A DNA stretch of 64,000 nt from Solibacillus sp. FSL R5-0449 (GCF_037975215.1 NZ_CP150239.1:3262001-3326000); one strand, 5' to 3'; shown: positions 33,486 through 43,333, numbered from the stretch's first letter. Numbers and translations: made by a program. The notes: generated by a model from the letters alone, not told the origin.

Positions 33486-34428
33486 ATGCTTTCCCCCTAA
33501 ACAACATTACTAAGAAGATCGCACTGCCGATTACCGCAACTGTCGTGTTTACTGGAATTTCAAACGGGTATACAATTAAACGACTTAAAATATCACACAT
33601 TAACAGGAATGCTGCACCTAAGAAAATTGTATGCGGAATTGTTTTACGTAAATTGTCCCCCATATATAATGAAACCAGGTTCGGTACGATTAATCCCAGG
33701 AAAGGTATAATCCCTACCGTTAAAACAACTGTTGTAGAAATAATCGCTACCAGTACTAAACCGAGATTTAATACGGTACGATAGCTTAATCCAAGATTTT
33801 TGGCGAAATCTTCCCCCATACCAGCCACTGTAAACTTATTGGCATACAAGTACGCAAGGATAATTGCAGGGACTGCTACATAAAGCAGTTCATAGCGGCC
33901 TGATACAACAAGTGTAAAACTCCCTAGGAAGAATGTATCCACACTTTGCAGCACATCGGCCTCGTACGCAAGAAATGTTGAAATGGCACCAATAATATTT
34001 CCATACATAATCCCGATAAGGGGCACAAAAATAACGTCCTTGAATTTAATGCTTTCAAGTAGACGCATGAAAATCATCATACCGATTAGTGCAAATGCAA
34101 AACTGAAGAGAATCTTCTCCATATATCCTGCACTTGTGAAAAATATCATTGATACAACAATACCTAGCTTTGCCGCATCGAGTGTACCGGACGTTGTCGG
34201 CGATACGAATTTGTTACGGCTTAAGCTTTGCATAATTAATCCAGAAATACCCATCCCTGCCCCGGCAAGTATAATTGCCATCAATCGTGGTACTCGACTC
34301 ATTAAGAAAATTTGCATTTTATCTGATTCCCAATCTAATAAATCAGATGGCTTAATATCGATCGCACCAATAAATAATGATAAAAAGGACAGAACGATGG
34401 TCGCTGCTACGAGCATCCAAAGTCTCAT
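33472..34428 (-). CDS. iron-siderophore ABC transporter permease (YclN/FecC-like)
   Basis: 318 aa FecCD-family permease; blocks RVPRLMAIILAGAGMGISGL, NKFVSPTTSGTLDAAKLGI and VGIIPFLGLIVPNLVSL. First gene of the operon, ATG 34428 after GGGAGAATGTA. A Fur-box-like sequence lies about 60 bp upstream. Forms the membrane channel with the second permease. Confidence 0.92.
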   Translation of the reverse strand: MRLWMLVAATIVLSFLSLFIGAIDIKPSDLLDWESDKMQIFLMSRVPRLMAIILAGAGMGISGLIMQSLSRNKFVSPTTSGTLDAAKLGIVVSMIFFTSAGYMEKILFSFAFALIGMMIFMRLLESIKFKDVIFVPLIGIMYGNIIGAISTFLAYEADVLQSVDTFFLGSFTLVVSGRYELLYVAVPAIILAYLYANKFTVAGMGEDFAKNLGLSYRTVLNLGLVLVAIISTTVVLTVGIIPFLGLIVPNLVSLYMGDNLRKTIPHTIFLGAAFLLMCDILSRLIVYPFEIPVNTTVAVIGSAIFLVMLFRGKAYAKK

Positions 34429-34487
34429 TACATTCTCCCACTATTCTTTATATATTTTAGATTTTTATATATGACGTAAATTCTAAA

Positions 34488-34502
34488 TGAAAATGAGAAT
34501 CA
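34488..34502. promoter_or_regulatory. Fur box upstream of siderophore permease operon
   Basis: TGAAAATGAGAATCA; the reverse strand TGATTCTCATTTTCA matches the Fur consensus at 11 of 14 defined positions. It sits in the promoter region of the permease-ATPase operon. Confidence 0.75.
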
Positions 34503-34667
34503 TCTCTTTCCCTACATCATTATATAATTGCTAATAATGAAAATCAAACAGACAATTTATAATAAGGAGTATTAAAAGAGGAATAGACTGAAAAATGCAC
34601 TTTTAGAGCGATTCTCCGTTTTATTTACAACATCCCGTATGTATTCTAATAGGAAGAAAAATTGAGT

Positions 34668-34699
34668 AGAAAAAGACCACAACTATTAAAATTGTGGCC
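34668..34699 (-). terminator. terminator after NSAR/OSBS gene
   Basis: Minus-strand GGCCACAAT / GTTGTGGTC stem followed by TTTTTC. Confidence 0.85.
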
Positions 34700-34705
34700 T
34701 CACAT

Positions 34706-35815
34706 TTACATGCGATATGTTTTTTTATTTACACTGTACTTATTTATTGCTTCACGGTTTACATTATAGCCAAGCCCTTTTGTTTTTGGGACAGTAATGT
34801 AGCCATCTGTAACAGTTACTTCCGGTTGAATAATGTCTTCATGCCAATAGCGTTCAGAAGCAGCGGTATCCCCAGGCATTATAAAGTTTGCAAGACTCGT
34901 CAGTGCTACATTTTGCGCACGGCCGATACCCGCTTCCAGCATTCCCCCGCACCACACAGGAATATGGTGTTCCATACAGTAGTCATGGATACGCTTCGCC
35001 TCGCTAATACCGCCAACTCGTGCAATTTTAATATTTACCACCTGACAGCTGCCTAGTTGAATCGCTTTTCTCGTATCCTCTAACGAAGTAATACTTTCAT
35101 CTAAACAAATCGGTGTCTTTAGTTGCTTTTGCAATGTGGCATGATCGATGATGTCGTCATGCGCTAATGGCTGCTCCATCATCATTAAATTAAATGCATC
35201 CAGCTCTTTTAACCGATCGATATCATCCAATGTATATGCAGAATTTGCATCTGCCATTAAAGGAATTGCCGGGAATGCTTGCCGTATTGTTCGGATCAGC
35301 TCAATATCTTTTCCCGGTTTGATTTTTACTTTAATCCGCTTATAACCTTCATACAAATAATGCTGAATTGTATGAATCAGCTGTTCATCTGTAGGCTGTA
35401 AACCGATGCTGATTCCAACTTCAATTTTTTCCTGGACTCCGCCAACAGCCGATGCCAACGATTGGTTCGTCAATTGGGCATAAATATCCCATACCGCTCC
35501 TTCAATCGATGCTTTCGCCATGTTATTGCGCCGAATAGTTCGGAATCGCTCATACACATCATCCGGATGCTTTAATTCTTCCCCGAGTAATGCAGGGATT
35601 AAAAAATCCTCCAATACATGAAGTGAAGTTTTAAAAGTTTCTTCTGTATAGGAAGGCTCTTCAAATGCAACACCCTCGCCCCAGCCGACTACACCACTTT
35701 CATCCGTCGCCTCTACAACTAAAAAACGCTTGTCTTGCATCGTCCCTAAGCTTGTCGTAAACGGTGTTTTCATTCGCATCACTAGTTCATGTATTGTCAC
35801 TTCTACTAATTTCAT
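34706..35815 (-). CDS. N-succinylamino acid racemase / o-succinylbenzoate synthase (enolase superfamily)
   Basis: 369 aa, usual length of the NSAR/OSBS family. Catalytic pieces seen: KVKIKPG (KxK acid/base lysine), metal ligands MADANSAY, MMEQPL and CLDES, and the second lysine in NIKIARVGG; WCGGMLEAGIGRAQN follows. It could make o-succinylbenzoate for menaquinone or racemise N-succinyl amino acids. No men genes are near, and the gene 44 bp upstream encodes the COG3375 GNAT protein known to pair with NSAR, so racemase function in D-amino-acid conversion is more likely. ATG 35815 follows TTAGGAGCAACAAAG. Confidence 0.88.
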   Translation of the reverse strand: MKLVEVTIHELVMRMKTPFTTSLGTMQDKRFLVVEATDESGVVGWGEGVAFEEPSYTEETFKTSLHVLEDFLIPALLGEELKHPDDVYERFRTIRRNNMAKASIEGAVWDIYAQLTNQSLASAVGGVQEKIEVGISIGLQPTDEQLIHTIQHYLYEGYKRIKVKIKPGKDIELIRTIRQAFPAIPLMADANSAYTLDDIDRLKELDAFNLMMMEQPLAHDDIIDHATLQKQLKTPICLDESITSLEDTRKAIQLGSCQVVNIKIARVGGISEAKRIHDYCMEHHIPVWCGGMLEAGIGRAQNVALTSLANFIMPGDTAASERYWHEDIIQPEVTVTDGYITVPKTKGLGYNVNREAINKYSVNKKTYRM

Positions 35816-35859
35816 CTTTGTTGCTCCTAATAATATTTAGCTGCCTCATCATTCACTGA

Positions 35860-36693
35860 TTAAAGAGCAAATAATGAACGCTTTACTAACAAGTAATGGC
35901 TAATATTATCATTTATTTTATTTAAATAAATTATTTTATAATTTTGCTCGAACATTGCCTGTAAAATATGTCTTGTTTTATAGCGCCAATCTTCTGCTAA
36001 AGCAACACTTTCCACTTTGATTTTCTGGAAGTTCGTAGGGATCGGCAACAGATAGGCATCATGGATAAGCGCCTCTTCTTTATCAAACTTTTGTTCCGGA
36101 TCCAATGTCGGAAGACCTACCATATTTTCTTCCCAATTCACTACAGGCTTTGCTTCATCCAGTAATTCCTCCACTTTCGCATCCCAGCGCAAGTAATCAT
36201 TATCAACAAGTTGCCACTCTACACAAAGACGGTCTGTAGGTAATACCCGATTAAACGGGTCTTCCATTTCACCGTAGCAATTTTCTATATAAGTATCGCT
36301 GTAACCACGCAACTTTGAGAAGTTTAAAAATCCGCTGCGCGCTTCAAGTGGATCGAATGTCCAGCGGCAAGTTCTGTAACCGCGCTCGATTGCGATATCC
36401 TTTAAGTAATTTTTAAGCAGTTCTCCAACGCCTTGCTCACGATAATTACGCTTTACACCAATCATATGGGAATATAAGTATATATTCTCATCCATATATC
36501 CAGGGCAACTATAGTTAAAACCAATTATTTCGTCATTTAAATATGCACCAAGTACAATCCCGCCATTGCGAATCGTTGCAATTGTCTGATGTACCGGAAT
36601 GCTGCCGACAGCCCAAATTTCATGCTCTAGATTACGTGCCTCTTCAATTTGTTCAATTGTCGTTAATTCTTTAATCGTCACTGATTCTAACAT
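35860..36693 (-). CDS. COG3375 GNAT acyltransferase, probable amino acid N-succinyltransferase
   Basis: 277 aa, larger than a single GNAT domain. The acyl-CoA loop HMIGVKRNYREQGVGELLKN is followed by WTFDPLEARSGFLNFSKLRG, typical of COG3375. In Geobacillus kaustophilus a relative succinylates D-amino acids for a partner racemase. The same pairing is present here, with the racemase directly downstream. ATG 36693 is fixed by GGGGAGGCAGAATT; the frame to 36726 crosses that site. The expected third enzyme, a desuccinylase, is not adjacent. Confidence 0.85.
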   Translation of the reverse strand: MLESVTIKELTTIEQIEEARNLEHEIWAVGSIPVHQTIATIRNGGIVLGAYLNDEIIGFNYSCPGYMDENIYLYSHMIGVKRNYREQGVGELLKNYLKDIAIERGYRTCRWTFDPLEARSGFLNFSKLRGYSDTYIENCYGEMEDPFNRVLPTDRLCVEWQLVDNDYLRWDAKVEELLDEAKPVVNWEENMVGLPTLDPEQKFDKEEALIHDAYLLPIPTNFQKIKVESVALAEDWRYKTRHILQAMFEQNYKIIYLNKINDNISHYLLVKRSLFAL

Positions 36694-37050
36694 AATTCTG
36701 CCTCCCCTATAGTTACTATTCTTCATACTTTAAAACGCCTTGCTTTACTTAGTGTCTCTCCGCAATCATGCTTTGTTGCATGATTTTTGAAAAAGATGTG
36801 TAACCATCGGGAATGTTCTACATATATCGGTTACCCCGGTTATTTTCGACCAAATGTAGCGAAATTAACCCAAATAGGTCTCTTTCGGCAAAAGTTTTTG
36901 ACAATCGCCAAAAGAAGTTCATGTGAAGAATCGATACTTTTTTACTGAAAGATTTTGTAGCGCTTCTTTAAGTATCATCCCAATCTCATTATATACCACA
37001 TGCTACCATTTTAAGTAGTTAACTTTTATTATTCCTTATTAGGCAAAAGA
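36694..37050. other. long, partly structured leader region of the GNAT-racemase operon
   Basis: About 360 bp without a supported ORF. It contains several dyads: ATCATGC/GCATGAT (36764-36783), GTAACC/GGTTAC (about 36811-36835) and GATACTT/AAGTATC (36934-36978, with an inner AAAGA/TCTTT). It does not match the conserved cores of riboswitches I know (T-box, SAM, glycine, lysine). Its role is open. Confidence 0.4.
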
Positions 37051-37089
37051 AAAAACCTTTATTTACAGAATTTCTGTAAATAAAGGTTT
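37051..37089 (-). terminator. terminator after POT transporter gene
   Basis: AAACCTTTATTTACAG / CTGTAAATAAAGGTTT perfect 16-bp stem with T-run on the minus strand. Confidence 0.93.
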
Positions 37090-37094
37090 GGTAA

Positions 37095-38579
37095 TTATTT
37101 AATACCGCGCATTGCTTTAGAGATGATTGGTGAAATCAGTAGGATAATAACACCTAATACAACTGATAAACCACCTAACACACCGAAATAAGTTGTTTCA
37201 GATACGATTCCGTAAACTCGAACTAACTGTGCGTTAATTGCTTGTGCAGCAGCTGATGCCAGGAACCATAACGCCATTGTTTGTCCTGCGAATGCAGCTG
37301 GTGCCAATTTCGTTGTAGCTGATAAACCAACTGGTGAAAGCAATAGCTCACCTAATACTAACAGGAAGATTGAGAATACAACCCAAAGTGGGTTTACTAA
37401 CGTACCTTCCGGAGTTAAAACGATTGCTGCGATCATTACGAAGAATGAAATACCTGCAAAGAATAAAGATAAAGCAAATTTCTTCGGAGTTGATGGTCCG
37501 CGATCCGCTAATTTCGTCCACATAAACGCAAACATTGGCGCTAGAATGATGATGAATAACGGGTTAAATGACTGGAACCATGCAGCCGGAATTTCAAAGC
37601 CCCATAAATTTAAGTTTGTACGAGTATCGATGAACGTTGCAATAACTGTTGAAGATTGTTCAGCAATCGCCCAGAACATTACCGCACAAATGAATAATGG
37701 GATATATGCTAATAGACGAGATTTTTCATCTGCATTTGTTTTTGGACTACGATACATATAAATAATAAATAACGTAGGAATCATTACACCTAAGAATGTA
37801 ATTAATAATGAGAAGTTTTCAATGCTAGCGTTACCTGTTTGGTAAGCTACAAACCCTAAAATTACAATAATTAAACCACCGATTGTGAAGTTACGAGTTG
37901 TCGTTTTCTTCTCTTTATCAGAAAGTGGGTTTGGTGCTACAGAACCTGCTAAACCAAGGCTCTTTTGTGACATTAAGTAAACAACCAGACCGATGAACAT
38001 ACCTATTGCAGCAACACTGAATCCTGCATGGAAGCCCCAGTTTTTTTGGAATAAACCAACTAATAAAGGTGCCAGGAAACCACCCATGTTGATCCCCATA
38101 TAGAAAATAGAGAATCCTGAATCACGACGTGCATCATTTTCTGCATACAAGTCACCAACTACTGATGAAACGTTTGGCTTTAATAGACCAGTACCAATGA
38201 TGATAAAGAACATCGATAAGTATAATGCTGTTACACCAAGCGGCAAGGCCAATAGTATATGACCAATCATAATTAATATTCCGCCGTAGAATATCGCTTT
38301 ACGCATACCAGTAATACGGTCAGCGATCCACCCGCCGATAATACCTGACATGTAGATTAATGAACCGTAAATCGACATGATGATGTTAGCTTGCGTACGA
38401 TCTAGTCCTAATCCACCATCTTTAACTGCATAGTACATGTAGAATAGTAGAATGGCACGCATACCATAATATGAAAAACGTTCCCAAAACTCTGTAAAGA
38501 ATAGTGTAAACAACCCTTTAGGTTGACCGACAAAACCAGTTTGAGGAACGGACTTCACGATTTCTTCTTTTGAATACAT
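37095..38579 (-). CDS. dtpT: POT family proton-dependent di/tripeptide transporter (DtpT-like)
   Basis: 494 aa, about fourteen hydrophobic segments. Proton-coupling motif EFWERFSYYGMRAIL near residue 30, then GGWIADRITGMRKAI (MFS loop) and the PTR2 block FSIFYMGINMGGFLAPLLVG. Imports di- and tripeptides. ATG 38579 has GGGAGGATTTCAA ahead. Single gene with strong terminator; an AT-rich region of about 260 bp upstream carries its promoter. Confidence 0.93.
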   Translation of the reverse strand: MYSKEEIVKSVPQTGFVGQPKGLFTLFFTEFWERFSYYGMRAILLFYMYYAVKDGGLGLDRTQANIIMSIYGSLIYMSGIIGGWIADRITGMRKAIFYGGILIMIGHILLALPLGVTALYLSMFFIIIGTGLLKPNVSSVVGDLYAENDARRDSGFSIFYMGINMGGFLAPLLVGLFQKNWGFHAGFSVAAIGMFIGLVVYLMSQKSLGLAGSVAPNPLSDKEKKTTTRNFTIGGLIIVILGFVAYQTGNASIENFSLLITFLGVMIPTLFIIYMYRSPKTNADEKSRLLAYIPLFICAVMFWAIAEQSSTVIATFIDTRTNLNLWGFEIPAAWFQSFNPLFIIILAPMFAFMWTKLADRGPSTPKKFALSLFFAGISFFVMIAAIVLTPEGTLVNPLWVVFSIFLLVLGELLLSPVGLSATTKLAPAAFAGQTMALWFLASAAAQAINAQLVRVYGIVSETTYFGVLGGLSVVLGVIILLISPIISKAMRGIK

Positions 38580-38838
38580 TTGAAATCCTCCCGATTAATA
38601 AATATTCTGACAATAAACTCCATGGTCTGTTGTCTGACATTTGAAATAATATACTTGAACACTTTAGCCTAATAGTGGATTAAAATCAACAAATAATCAA
38701 AATGTTATAATTTTGTGTTTTTTCGTTATTTTCGGACAAATAAAATAAAATACCACAACAGGATTTTTGTATTATAAAACAATTAATTCAGTAAAGAAAT
38801 TATTTTGACTTTTTATATAGGCAAAAATTTAATAAAAA
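38580..38838. other. AT-rich promoter region of the peptide transporter gene
   Basis: Contains short A- and T-runs and TATAAT-like strings. I cannot single out a promoter or a CodY box by eye. No ORF. Confidence 0.4.
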
Positions 38839-38881
38839 TAAAAAAGCTAAAGTACGATGCCACTGCAATGTACCTTAGCTT
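38839..38881 (-). terminator. terminator after hflX
   Basis: AAGCTAAaGTAC / GTACcTTAGCTT stem, T-run on the minus strand. Confidence 0.87.
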
Positions 38882-38894
38882 GTTATGTCCGTTA

Positions 38895-40172
38895 TTACTT
38901 TACCACATAAATTTCATACTTCTGATAATCCGCCTCTTTAAGTTCAAGCGTTAATAATGTACCCTCTTCTTCATATTCCGTTTCCAAAACAGTTGCCTGC
39001 TCATTTAAATAGGAAACAATTCCGCCCTGATTATATGGAATAAGCATTTGACATGTAACATAATTAGCAAAAATTTGTTGTTTGATTTGCTGTAGCAACT
39101 CTTCCAGTCCTACATCTTCCTTCGCGGAAAGCCAAATATTATCCCCGCTGACTAACGGATATTCCACATCAGCCAAGTCGGATTTATTGTATACATATAT
39201 AGTAGGAATATTTTCAACATCAATCGCTTTTAATGTTTCATTCGTTACTTCCATCATGAAGCGGTATTCCTCATTTGAAACATCGACAACATGCAGCAGC
39301 AGATCGGATTCTCGCGCTTCTTCCAATGTCGATCGGAATGCTTTTACTAAGTGATGCGGCAGTTTACTAACAAAACCAACCGTATCAGTCAGTAAAAAGG
39401 ATTTATTGTCTTCCAGTTCAATATTGCGGACCGAAGTTTCAAGTGTCGCGAACAACATATCCTTTTCAAACACTTGCTTCGTATCATCTTGCCCCGCCTT
39501 TGCAAGTAACTGGTTCATAATCGTGGACTTCCCTGCATTTGTATAACCGACAATTGATACGACAGGTACTGCATTTTTACGGCGTTGCTTCCGCTGTGTT
39601 TCACGCTGTTCTTTAACGGATTCCAGCTCTTTCTTGATTTTCGAAATCTGATCTTCAATTTTACGACGGTCCAGCTCAAGTTTTGTTTCCCCTGCACCAC
39701 GGTTTTTAAAGCCGCCGCCTGTTCCTCCCCCTTGACGGGATAGTGAAGCATGGAGCCCAACTAGGCGCGGAAGCATATACTGTAATTGAGCGAGCTCTAC
39801 TTGTAATTGTGCTTCACGTGTTTTTGCACGGCGACTGAAAATATCTAAAATCAGCATTGTACGGTCAATTACTTTACATTGTAAATCACGTTCTAAATTA
39901 CGGATTTGGGATGGGGACAGTTCATCATTAAAGATAACAATATTGGCATCTGTTTCATCAAAGAACGCCTTAATTTCTTCAATTTTACCAGTACCTACAT
40001 AATGCGAAGGTGTCACACGTTCCAGATTTTGCGTCACCATGCCGACAACTTCTACATCTAAAGCTTGTGCTAAATTTGCCAACTCTTCCATTGAGTAATC
40101 AAAATGCTCATCTTTTTGTAAATTGACGCCAACTAATATACCGCGTTCAATTAATACTTCAACATCTTTCAA
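38895..40172 (-). CDS. hflX: GTPase HflX
   Basis: 425 aa. Ribosome-splitting GTPase that rescues stalled or heat-damaged ribosomes. N-terminal HflX domain (VGTGKIEEIKAFF, IFNDELSPSQIRNLE), glycine-rich linker LSRQGGGTGGGFKNRGAGET, then the G domain: G1 GYTNAGKST, G3 DTVGF, G4 NKSD, G5 SAKED. The start is TTG 40172 with AAGGAGGCAAAAAT ahead. It diverges from the methyltransferase gene. Confidence 0.95.
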   Translation of the reverse strand: MKDVEVLIERGILVGVNLQKDEHFDYSMEELANLAQALDVEVVGMVTQNLERVTPSHYVGTGKIEEIKAFFDETDANIVIFNDELSPSQIRNLERDLQCKVIDRTMLILDIFSRRAKTREAQLQVELAQLQYMLPRLVGLHASLSRQGGGTGGGFKNRGAGETKLELDRRKIEDQISKIKKELESVKEQRETQRKQRRKNAVPVVSIVGYTNAGKSTIMNQLLAKAGQDDTKQVFEKDMLFATLETSVRNIELEDNKSFLLTDTVGFVSKLPHHLVKAFRSTLEEARESDLLLHVVDVSNEEYRFMMEVTNETLKAIDVENIPTIYVYNKSDLADVEYPLVSGDNIWLSAKEDVGLEELLQQIKQQIFANYVTCQMLIPYNQGGIVSYLNEQATVLETEYEEEGTLLTLELKEADYQKYEIYVVK

Positions 40173-40308
40173 ATTTTTGCCTCCTTGCTACAATCTATAG
40201 TTTTTCCCCATCGTAACATACAATTCAAAAGCCTGTACAATGACAACATATAAGCGCATTATGATACTATAGGGACACATTATTTTGAAAAAAGAAAAGG
40301 CGGTTTTT

Positions 40309-41472
40309 ATGGAATTCGAACAAATGAAAGTGCAGCTTCAAGCACTCATTTCTAATAAAACACTACTACAGGCAACTATTAGCCAGCCACGTCAAAAATC
40401 GAGTGACTTAAGACGGGTCAAACTGAAGCCCGTTGAAATTCGCGGAGAATATATGATTCAGCTGGAATATCAATTTGAGCGCATTTTAAAGCATGAAAAT
40501 ATTACAGTTGAAGATATAGCCGCGAAGCTCGACGCTCTTTTTGAACAGTTCCGTCAAGTACATGCTGAGTTTCAGGAGCAGACAGTACAAGTGCAGCTCT
40601 CGAAGAAAAATAAAGTGCTTTGGAAATCTGATCAAAATGCTACCACTAAACAAGTGAACTTATCCCATAACCGAAAAAAACAATATTTATTGGATGATTC
40701 CCGGATTCACCCGTTTTTAGTCCGTTTAGGCGTGCAGTCAGAGGATGGGAAAATAAAGAAACAGAAATACGATAAGTTTAAACAAATCAATCGCTTTGTT
40801 GAGTTTATCGATGATTCTTTAGCCCATTTACCGAAAGACAAAACAATTCGCATACTAGATTTCGGTTCAGGTAAATCTTATTTAACATTCGCTTTGTATC
40901 ATTACTTAAAAATTGAAAAGGGTCTTGATATACATGTCACAGGACTTGATCTCAAAAAGGAAGTAATTGAGGAATGTAACCGGATTGCGGCCGATTTACA
41001 ATATGAAGATCTGCAGTTTTTAGTTGGGGATATTAATGACTTCAATGAAGAAACTGCTGTAGATATGGTCGTAACCCTTCATGCCTGTGATGTTGCGACA
41101 GATATGGCATTAGCCCGTGCAGTGAAATGGGGCGCAAAAGTTATTTTAAGTGTTCCATGCTGTCAACATGAACTGAACCGTCAGCTGCAGGCACCTGCAT
41201 TATCGATTATGACACAGCATGGTTTAGTGAAGGAACGCTTTGCCGCATTGGCTACGGATTCAATCCGCGCTGAACTTTTATCACTTGTCGGCTATGATAC
41301 GCAGTTATTGGAATTTATCGATATGGAAAACACTCCAAAGAATATTTTAATACGTGCATATTATACCGGGAAGAAGCCAACGAGTGAGCAGAGATTACAG
41401 TATGACGAATTTGTACGCTTTTTAAATGCGAAACCATTTTTGGAAAACGAGCTGCAATATTTACTATCATAA
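40309..41472 (+). CDS. class I SAM-dependent methyltransferase (PF13679-type)
   Basis: 387 aa. SAM-binding block IRILDFGSGKSYLTFALYHY with IHVTGLDLKKEVIEEC after it. VVTLHACDVATDMALARAVK and ILSVPCCQHELNRQL form the conserved second half of the Methyltransf_32 family, related to eukaryotic RRNAD1/METTL25-type proteins. The N-terminal 150 residues are specific to Bacillales members. ATG 40309 is set by AAGGCGG; TTG 40285 upstream is not needed. Substrate unknown, RNA likely. Monocistronic. Confidence 0.85.
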   Translation: MEFEQMKVQLQALISNKTLLQATISQPRQKSSDLRRVKLKPVEIRGEYMIQLEYQFERILKHENITVEDIAAKLDALFEQFRQVHAEFQEQTVQVQLSKKNKVLWKSDQNATTKQVNLSHNRKKQYLLDDSRIHPFLVRLGVQSEDGKIKKQKYDKFKQINRFVEFIDDSLAHLPKDKTIRILDFGSGKSYLTFALYHYLKIEKGLDIHVTGLDLKKEVIEECNRIAADLQYEDLQFLVGDINDFNEETAVDMVVTLHACDVATDMALARAVKWGAKVILSVPCCQHELNRQLQAPALSIMTQHGLVKERFAALATDSIRAELLSLVGYDTQLLEFIDMENTPKNILIRAYYTGKKPTSEQRLQYDEFVRFLNAKPFLENELQYLLS

Positions 41473-41673
41473 AAAAACATCACTCTCGTTTATACTTGTT
41501 TTTTCTATATTTCGACTGAAATCAATTACTCATTCACCTTTTCCTTTTGTTACAGAATTGTAAAGATTAATTAGATTAAAGTAAAATTTGTATAGATTTT
41601 TTTAAGTTTTTGTTATGATAATTGAGGTTAATTTTTAAAATTATTTTAATTATATATATCCAGGAGGCATTCC

Positions 41674-42294
41674 ATGTTTAGTTCAAAGAAGCAAGATCCG
41701 TTTTTCTCAGCCTTATTAAAAATTGCTGAAAATATGCGTGAAGGTATCCATTATGCTAATGATTTCCGCATTGAAACGGTTGCAGACTTAAAGGAAATCA
41801 GCATTCGTATGAAGCAATACGAAACAGCAGGTGATAAATTAATTCATGAATTAATCGTCATGCTTAATAAATCATTTATGACACCAATCGAGCGTGAAGA
41901 TATTTTATCATTGGCGATTCGTATGGATGACGTGTTAGATGGCGCAGAAGGTACGATTGCACACTTCGAAATGTTTTCATTAACAGAAATCGATGAATCG
42001 ATGCGTGATTTCCTAGCCTATATCGCTAAATCGACGGATGAAATCGTTAAAGCGATGGAACTATTGAACAAAAAAGATCTTGTTGGAATGCGTCAGCACG
42101 CAATTTTAATTAAAGATTATGAGCGCGAATGTGATGAAGTATTACGTTCTTCTATTAAAAAGCTGTTTTTAAATGAGAAAGATCCAATTCGTCTAATTAA
42201 ATTCAAAGATATTTATGAGCAGTTAGAAGAAATTGCCGACTACTGTCAAACTGTTGCTAACACAATCGAAACAATCATTATGCGTAATGCGTAA
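41674..42294 (+). CDS. DUF47 family PhoU-like protein, phosphate transporter partner
   Basis: 206 aa, all-helical, PhoU-like. Begins MFSSKKQDPFFSALLKIAEN and contains FMTPIEREDILSLAIRMDDV and LDGAEGTIAHFE, typical of DUF47 proteins encoded next to Pit transporters and thought to regulate them. CCAGGAGGCATTCC precedes ATG 41674. It is 22 bp upstream of pit; one operon. Confidence 0.92.
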   Translation: MFSSKKQDPFFSALLKIAENMREGIHYANDFRIETVADLKEISIRMKQYETAGDKLIHELIVMLNKSFMTPIEREDILSLAIRMDDVLDGAEGTIAHFEMFSLTEIDESMRDFLAYIAKSTDEIVKAMELLNKKDLVGMRQHAILIKDYERECDEVLRSSIKKLFLNEKDPIRLIKFKDIYEQLEEIADYCQTVANTIETIIMRNA

Positions 42295-42316
42295 TTAATG
42301 AGGAGTCCTTTTAATA

Positions 42317-43333
42317 ATGAATACACTACTTATCATTACCGTCCTAGTAGTCTTTTTTGCACTTGCATTTGACTTCATTAATGGTTTTCATGATACGGCA
42401 AATGCGATTGCAACATCTGTTTCAACACGTGCCCTACCTCCTCGAGTAGCGGTACTCATGGCAGCCATTATGAACTTTTTAGGTGCCATTACATTCGTTG
42501 GAGTAGCAAAAGCAATTGCTTCCGATATTGTTGACCCGTTTGCATTATCTTCACCTGATGCACCATTAATCGGTACTGTTGTTATTTTGGCCGCTCTATT
42601 ATCGGCGATTACTTGGAACTTGGTCACTTGGTATTTTGGAATTCCATCAAGTTCTTCTCATACATTGATCGGTTCGATTGCAGGTGCTGCCATTGCAGCA
42701 TCTGGAATCGGGGTTTTAAACTATAGCGGATTCTCAAAAATCATCATTGCTTTATTAGCATCACCAATCATCGCGATTTGTGCCGGTTATATCATGATGA
42801 CAATAATGAAATTCATTTTTAAGAATATGAACCTATATAAAACAAATAAAGGTTTCCGTATTATGCAAATTTTCACTGCTGCCATTCAATCATTTACCCA
42901 CGGAACAAACGATGCTCAAAAGGCGATGGGGATTATTACAATGGCACTTATTGCAGCGAATTGGCAGACAACGGATGATGTACAAGGTTGGGTACGTTTT
43001 GCCTGTGCTTTAGCAATGGGTCTTGGTACATCAATCGGCGGTTATAAAATCATTAAAACAGTCGGCGGTAAAATCATGAAAATCCGTCCTGTAAACGGTG
43101 CTGCTGCAGATCTTGCTTCCGCATCCATTATTTTCGGTGCAACGTTAATTCACTTGCCTGTATCAACAACACATGTTATTTCTTCTGCAATTATGGGTGT
43201 TGGTTCGGCTCAAAATGTAAAAGGCGTAAACTGGGGTATGGCTCGTAAAATTGTTACAACATGGATTATTACAATGCCTATTTCTGCTGTCATGGCAGCG
43301 ATTATTTATACAATATTAAATCTATTCTTTTAA
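42317..43333 (+). CDS. pit: low-affinity inorganic phosphate transporter, Pit family
   Basis: 338 aa, about ten hydrophobic segments in two repeats. Both PD001131-type signatures are seen: FDFINGFHDTANAIATSVST near the N-terminus and SFTHGTNDAQKAMGIITMAL in the second half. Symports metal-phosphate with protons. Second gene of the DUF47-pit operon, ended by a hairpin downstream. Confidence 0.95.
   Translation: MNTLLIITVLVVFFALAFDFINGFHDTANAIATSVSTRALPPRVAVLMAAIMNFLGAITFVGVAKAIASDIVDPFALSSPDAPLIGTVVILAALLSAITWNLVTWYFGIPSSSSHTLIGSIAGAAIAASGIGVLNYSGFSKIIIALLASPIIAICAGYIMMTIMKFIFKNMNLYKTNKGFRIMQIFTAAIQSFTHGTNDAQKAMGIITMALIAANWQTTDDVQGWVRFACALAMGLGTSIGGYKIIKTVGGKIMKIRPVNGAAADLASASIIFGATLIHLPVSTTHVISSAIMGVGSAQNVKGVNWGMARKIVTTWIITMPISAVMAAIIYTILNLFF

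Noticed and set aside
36694-36790. Glycine riboswitch (GGAGAGAC string seen in the leader)
   Set aside because: Only this short string matches; the rest of the conserved core and the tandem aptamer layout are missing.
36810-36923. 37-aa plus-strand open frame (starting MFYIYRLPRLFS) in the GNAT-racemase leader
   Set aside because: No ribosome site ahead of the ATG, and it lies within a dyad-rich leader of the opposite strand.
41480-41673. PhoP box upstream of the DUF47-pit operon
   Set aside because: TTACA-like words are present, but not as the properly spaced direct repeats expected; AT-rich background explains them.
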